The translations under genes and the position numbers were made by a program. From Acidobacteriota bacterium (GTDB taxonomy: Bacteria > Acidobacteriota > Vicinamibacteria > Vicinamibacterales > UBA2999): a DNA stretch of 7,300 nucleotides. Shown in pieces: positions 5,560 to 7,300 of the stretch. A model generated the notes under the pieces. That model was not told where the DNA came from, did not search any database, and saw only the letters and a list, made by a program, of their open reading frames with translations. The stretch covers positions 1-7,300 of the forward strand of contig JABFRY010000116.1 of NCBI GenBank assembly GCA_013140955.1, in the 5' to 3' direction. Every line of letters starts with the position of its first letter. Within the stretch, counting starts at the first letter, position 1.

Positions 5560-5725
5560 ATGCTCGCTTCGGTGTGGCACTCCGGTCCGGTCCGACTTGC
5601 GCACGACGTGACAGCGATAGTCTGGAAAACGATGCGCAAGGGGAGTGAGCGAATCCCCTGGAGCATCGTTTTCGCACGTCGTCGCGCCGGAGGACCGGGC
5701 CGGAGTGCCACACCGAAGCGAGCAT
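5560..5725. repeat. Nested palindromic intergenic element with 34-bp arms
   Basis: The left arm (5560-5593, beginning ATGCTCGCTTCGGTG) and the right arm (5692-5725) are reverse complements with one mismatch in 34 positions, which is a G-U pair in one RNA strand. Inside lie further nested pairs: a GCGCACGACGTG-like segment near 5600-5610 opposite CACGTCGTCGCGC near 5674-5686, an exact 10-bp pair AAAACGATGC (5626-5635) with GCATCGTTTT (5663-5672), and an innermost hairpin (5639-5644 with 5654-5659). The left half carries about 13 extra bases (around 5611-5625) that break the symmetry. The right arm ends four bases before the stop codon of the convergent gene at 5730. The 10-mer GGCACTCCGG of the left arm also occurs at 5496-5505. 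The structure resembles small non-autonomous repeats (MITE or REP/BIME type); no transposase frame or clear target duplication is visible. The rest of the gap (5494-5559) holds nothing else I recognise. Confidence 0.85.
5626..5672. terminator. Central hairpin of the palindrome, possible bidirectional terminator
   Basis: An innermost stem AGGGGA/UCCCCU (5639-5644 with 5654-5659, nine-base loop) is enclosed by the 10-bp pair AAAACGATGC/GCATCGTTTT. Because of the symmetry, both strands read GCATCGTTTT shortly after the inner stem, giving a short T tract in each direction. It lies between the convergent ends of pyrF and the FGE-like gene, where a two-way terminator is expected. The T tract is short and offset from the stem, so intrinsic termination is plausible but not certain. 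Confidence 0.35.
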
Positions 5726-5729
5726 CGTG

Positions 5730-6734
5730 TCAGGCGGGATACACGCAGCGAAAGCCGACGAACGCCACCGCGTTCGACACCTCGTGGCTGTCGCGCCACC
5801 GGGTTCGCAGGTTCACGACGCTCCCCGCGTAGCTCCCACCGCGAATGACGCGCCGGCCCATCACCAGGGCGGCCGCGGCATCGTCCACGGGACCGCCGGC
5901 CACCGGATCCCTGACGGGTTCCTCGCCGGGCCGCTCCTCCCACGCGTCGAGGGTCCACTCCCACACATTGCCGGACAGGTCGTAGAGCCCGGGCCCGGTG
6001 GGCGGATACCGTCCGACCGTCGCTGTGTTCCCGAGCCCTGCGGCGGCGAAGTTCGCCAGGGCGGGTGTCGGCGACGCCTCGCCCCACGGAAACTCCCGGC
6101 CATCGCCATCCGTGGCCGCGTACTCCCACTCCGCCTCGCTGGGCAGCCGGCCGCCCGCCCAGCGACAGAAGGCCTGTGCAGCGCCCCACGTGACGAACGT
6201 CACCGGGTGCCGCTCGAGTCCCGGCGGCACGCGGCCCCCCGTCCAGTGCCGCAGATAGTCGTCCGCTGCGCGACCCGCCTGCGCGCCTGCGGGCCGCCAC
6301 CCGGGCTGCGCCTCGACGAAGCGCAGGAAGCGGGCGTTGGTCACCTCCCAGCGGTCCATGCGAAAGGGACTGACGGTGATGGACCGTACCGGCACCTCGT
6401 TCTGGAAGATGCCCGGGAAATCGATGCCGTGGCGGACCTTGGCCGCAGCGACCCCCGAGGGCGGAAGTCCCATGCGAAAGGTGCCGCCGGCGAGCGCCAC
6501 GGCGTCCTGCGCCGGCGCCTGCACCGCTGCCTGCGCTCCTGCCTGCACCGGAGCCTGCGCCTCGGCCTGCGTCTGCACCGGGGCCTGCGCCTGGGGCGAT
6601 GTCTGAGCCTGCGCCCGGGCGTGCGCCCGGTGGCGTCTCGACCGGAGTCCCGTGCCGGGTTCCAGCCCGCCCACGATGAGAGCGGCGACCACCAGGCCGA
6701 GCCGGATCGCTGAACCGATTGCTCCGCTGCGCAT
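5730..6734 (-). CDS. Exported FGE-sulfatase (SUMF1-like) domain protein lacking the catalytic cysteines
   Basis: The 334-residue product begins with a hydrophobic stretch (about 11-24) that could be a signal peptide or membrane anchor, then a basic segment RSRRHR (31-36), an Ala/Gln/Pro/Val-rich low-complexity linker (about 38-79), and an FGE-sulfatase domain to the end. Domain hallmarks are AGGTFRMG (82-89), FRMDRWEVTNARFLRFV (124-140), HPVTFVTWGAAQAFCRWAGG (176-195), RLPSEAEWEYAA (196-207), LSGNVWEW (253-260), RGGSY (298-302) and VGFRC (326-330). In true formylglycine-generating enzymes two cysteines follow GGSY; here those positions appear to be Gly304 and Leu309, so sulfatase activation is unlikely. 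Related domains serve as binding or scaffolding modules and in other oxidative enzymes, so the role is unknown. The start at 6734 is supported by GGAGG six bases upstream and by the signal-like N-terminus; the longer open frame upstream lacks both. It is convergent with pyrF and separated from the upstream pal-like gene by a hairpin. Confidence 0.85.
   Translation of the reverse strand: MRSGAIGSAIRLGLVVAALIVGGLEPGTGLRSRRHRAHARAQAQTSPQAQAPVQTQAEAQAPVQAGAQAAVQAPAQDAVALAGGTFRMGLPPSGVAAAKVRHGIDFPGIFQNEVPVRSITVSPFRMDRWEVTNARFLRFVEAQPGWRPAGAQAGRAADDYLRHWTGGRVPPGLERHPVTFVTWGAAQAFCRWAGGRLPSEAEWEYAATDGDGREFPWGEASPTPALANFAAAGLGNTATVGRYPPTGPGLYDLSGNVWEWTLDAWEERPGEEPVRDPVAGGPVDDAAAALVMGRRVIRGGSYAGSVVNLRTRWRDSHEVSNAVAFVGFRCVYPA
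6498..6623 (-). repeat. Low-complexity coding repeat (Ala/Gln/Pro/Val linker)
   Basis: GCCTGC-type hexamers recur on the plus strand and translate on the minus strand to irregular AQAQ and APVQ units between the N-terminal hydrophobic segment and the FGE-like domain. The composition suggests a flexible periplasmic or surface linker. Such DNA changes length easily by slippage, so the linker may vary between strains. Confidence 0.7.
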
Positions 6735-6740
6735 CTCGCA

Positions 6741-6745
6741 CCTCC
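6741..6745 (-). promoter_or_regulatory. Ribosome-binding site deciding the FGE-like gene start
   Basis: GGAGG (read 6745 to 6741) stands six bases before the ATG at 6734. The frame is open for 87 more codons upstream, but that part runs through the hairpin at 6850-6882 into the end of the next gene and looks non-coding. This site is the main reason for the chosen start. Confidence 0.75.
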
Positions 6746-6849
6746 CGGGAGTCGAGGGGCATTCGACCACGCCTCGGACGAGGGCGTCAGGGTGGATGTT
6801 CCGTCGCGCGCCCGCACTCACGGCCAGGAATCGGGCCCTGCAATGAGAA

Positions 6850-6882
6850 CGGGGCCGGGCCCCGTATGGGTACCCGGCCCCG
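6850..6882 (-). terminator. GC-rich hairpin downstream of the pal-like gene
   Basis: CGGGGCCGGG (6850-6859) and CCCGGCCCCG (6873-6882) pair perfectly over 10 bp with a 13-base loop, 27 bp past the pal-like stop codon. In the minus direction it is followed by TTCTCATTG, which is only weakly T-rich, so this is at best an imperfect intrinsic terminator or a stabilising 3' hairpin. In the remaining gap (6735-6849) I find the Shine-Dalgarno sequence of the next gene but no convincing promoter for it, so read-through from pal is possible. Confidence 0.5.
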
Positions 6883-6909
6883 CGATGGTGCCAGCAACGG
6901 CGCGACGGG

Positions 6910-7300
6910 CTACTTCGCGGTGAAGATGAAATGCCCCCGGCGGTTCTGCGACCAGCAGGACTCGTTGTCCTCCATGCAGACCGGCGTCTCTTCACCCTTG
7001 CTGATGGCGAGCATCCGCTCCGCCGGGATGCCCAGGCCGACCAGGTAGTCGCGGACCGTCACCGCGCGGCGTTCGCCGAGCGCGAGGTTGTACTCGTTGG
7101 TGCCCCTCGAGTCGGCATGTCCCTCGATCGTCACGCGCGTCGTGGGCCAGCGACGCAGGTAGTTGGCGTTGCGCTCGAGCGTGGCGCGCGCGTCGTCCCG
7201 CAGGGTCGACATGTCGTAGTCGAAGAACACGTCGCTCAAGGGACGCTCCGCGTTCAGCTGGTCCAGCGTCTTCTGCTGGAAGAGCTCGTCCTCCGACAAC
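6910..7300 (-). CDS. pal: Peptidoglycan-associated (Pal/OmpA-like) lipoprotein, C-terminal part; 5' end outside the window
   Basis: About 130 codons are visible; the gene continues past base 7300, so its start and any lipobox are not seen. The TTG at the edge is probably an internal Leu. The visible part is a complete OmpA-like peptidoglycan-binding domain: VFFDYDMSTLRDDA, then RVTIEGHADSRGTNEYNLALGERRA with the diaminopimelate-contacting Asp and Arg region, VRDYLVGLGIP, and the terminal NRRGHFIF. Pal proteins sit in the outer membrane, bind peptidoglycan, and work with TolA/TolB in envelope constriction at division. The C-terminal PVCMEDNESCWSQNRRG segment has two cysteines absent from E. 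coli Pal; I recall similar tails in acidobacterial Pal-like proteins. No tolB or cpoB is seen. The following gene downstream encodes the FGE-like exported protein, which may or may not be cotranscribed. The symbol is by domain similarity only. Confidence 0.85.
   Translation of the reverse strand, partial: LSEDELFQQKTLDQLNAERPLSDVFFDYDMSTLRDDARATLERNANYLRRWPTTRVTIEGHADSRGTNEYNLALGERRAVTVRDYLVGLGIPAERMLAISKGEETPVCMEDNESCWSQNRRGHFIFTAK

Noticed and set aside
5257..6762. A 501-codon minus-strand frame overlapping pyrF, the palindrome and the FGE-like gene
   Set aside because: It crosses three unrelated elements in a different frame from the FGE-like gene and translates to Arg/Gly/Ala-rich low-complexity sequence typical of non-coding GC-rich frames.
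6735..6995. An 87-residue N-terminal extension of the FGE-like protein
   Set aside because: It overlaps the end of the pal-like gene and the hairpin, and would bury the hydrophobic signal-like segment; the start with GGAGG at 6741-6745 is better.

Overview
The window is GC-rich, gene-dense bacterial DNA from a Gram-negative organism, as shown by the OmpA/Pal-type outer-membrane lipoprotein domain at the right edge. A PyrR-type regulator, a class 1B PyrK/PyrD pair and a Pal domain ending in a two-cysteine tail would fit an acidobacterium (Vicinamibacteria-like). That assignment is inference from protein style, not a search result.

Region 16-5493 is a divergent pyrimidine-biosynthesis locus. 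On the minus strand pyrR-pyrB-pyrC overlap one another (4 bp, then 17 bp) and probably continue past base 1. On the plus strand pyrK-pyrD-pyrF also overlap (10 bp, then 4 bp). Together they encode steps 2 (aspartate carbamoyltransferase), 3 (dihydroorotase), 4 (NAD-linked dihydroorotate dehydrogenase, two subunits) and 6 (OMP decarboxylase) of UMP synthesis, plus the uridine-nucleotide sensor PyrR. Carbamoyl-phosphate synthase (carAB) and orotate phosphoribosyltransferase (pyrE) are not in the window.

The most interesting part is the control region between pyrR and pyrK (2824-3044). The two promoters appear to share a compact core: TATACT -10 boxes form the two halves of an 8-bp inverted repeat. 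The plus-strand one is an extended -10 so close to the pyrK ATG that a leaderless mRNA is expected. The long pyrR leader holds three tandem 30-bp units, plus a decayed fourth covering the pyrR ribosome-binding site. Each full unit forms a short GUCCG...CGGAC hairpin whose loop keeps the NGNGAG core typical of PyrR-binding RNA. The same leader contains a possible 45-codon upstream reading frame with a good Shine-Dalgarno sequence, a 10-residue repeat and a TAATG junction inside pyrR.

Region 5494-5729, between the convergent ends of pyrF and the next gene, is filled mostly by a nested palindrome with 34-bp arms differing at one base. This could be a small repeat element, a bidirectional terminator, or both. 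Region 5730-6734 (minus) encodes an exported or membrane-anchored protein with an FGE-sulfatase (SUMF1) fold that lacks the two catalytic cysteines. After a GC-rich hairpin (6850-6882), the window ends in the C-terminal part of a Pal-like lipoprotein gene on the minus strand.
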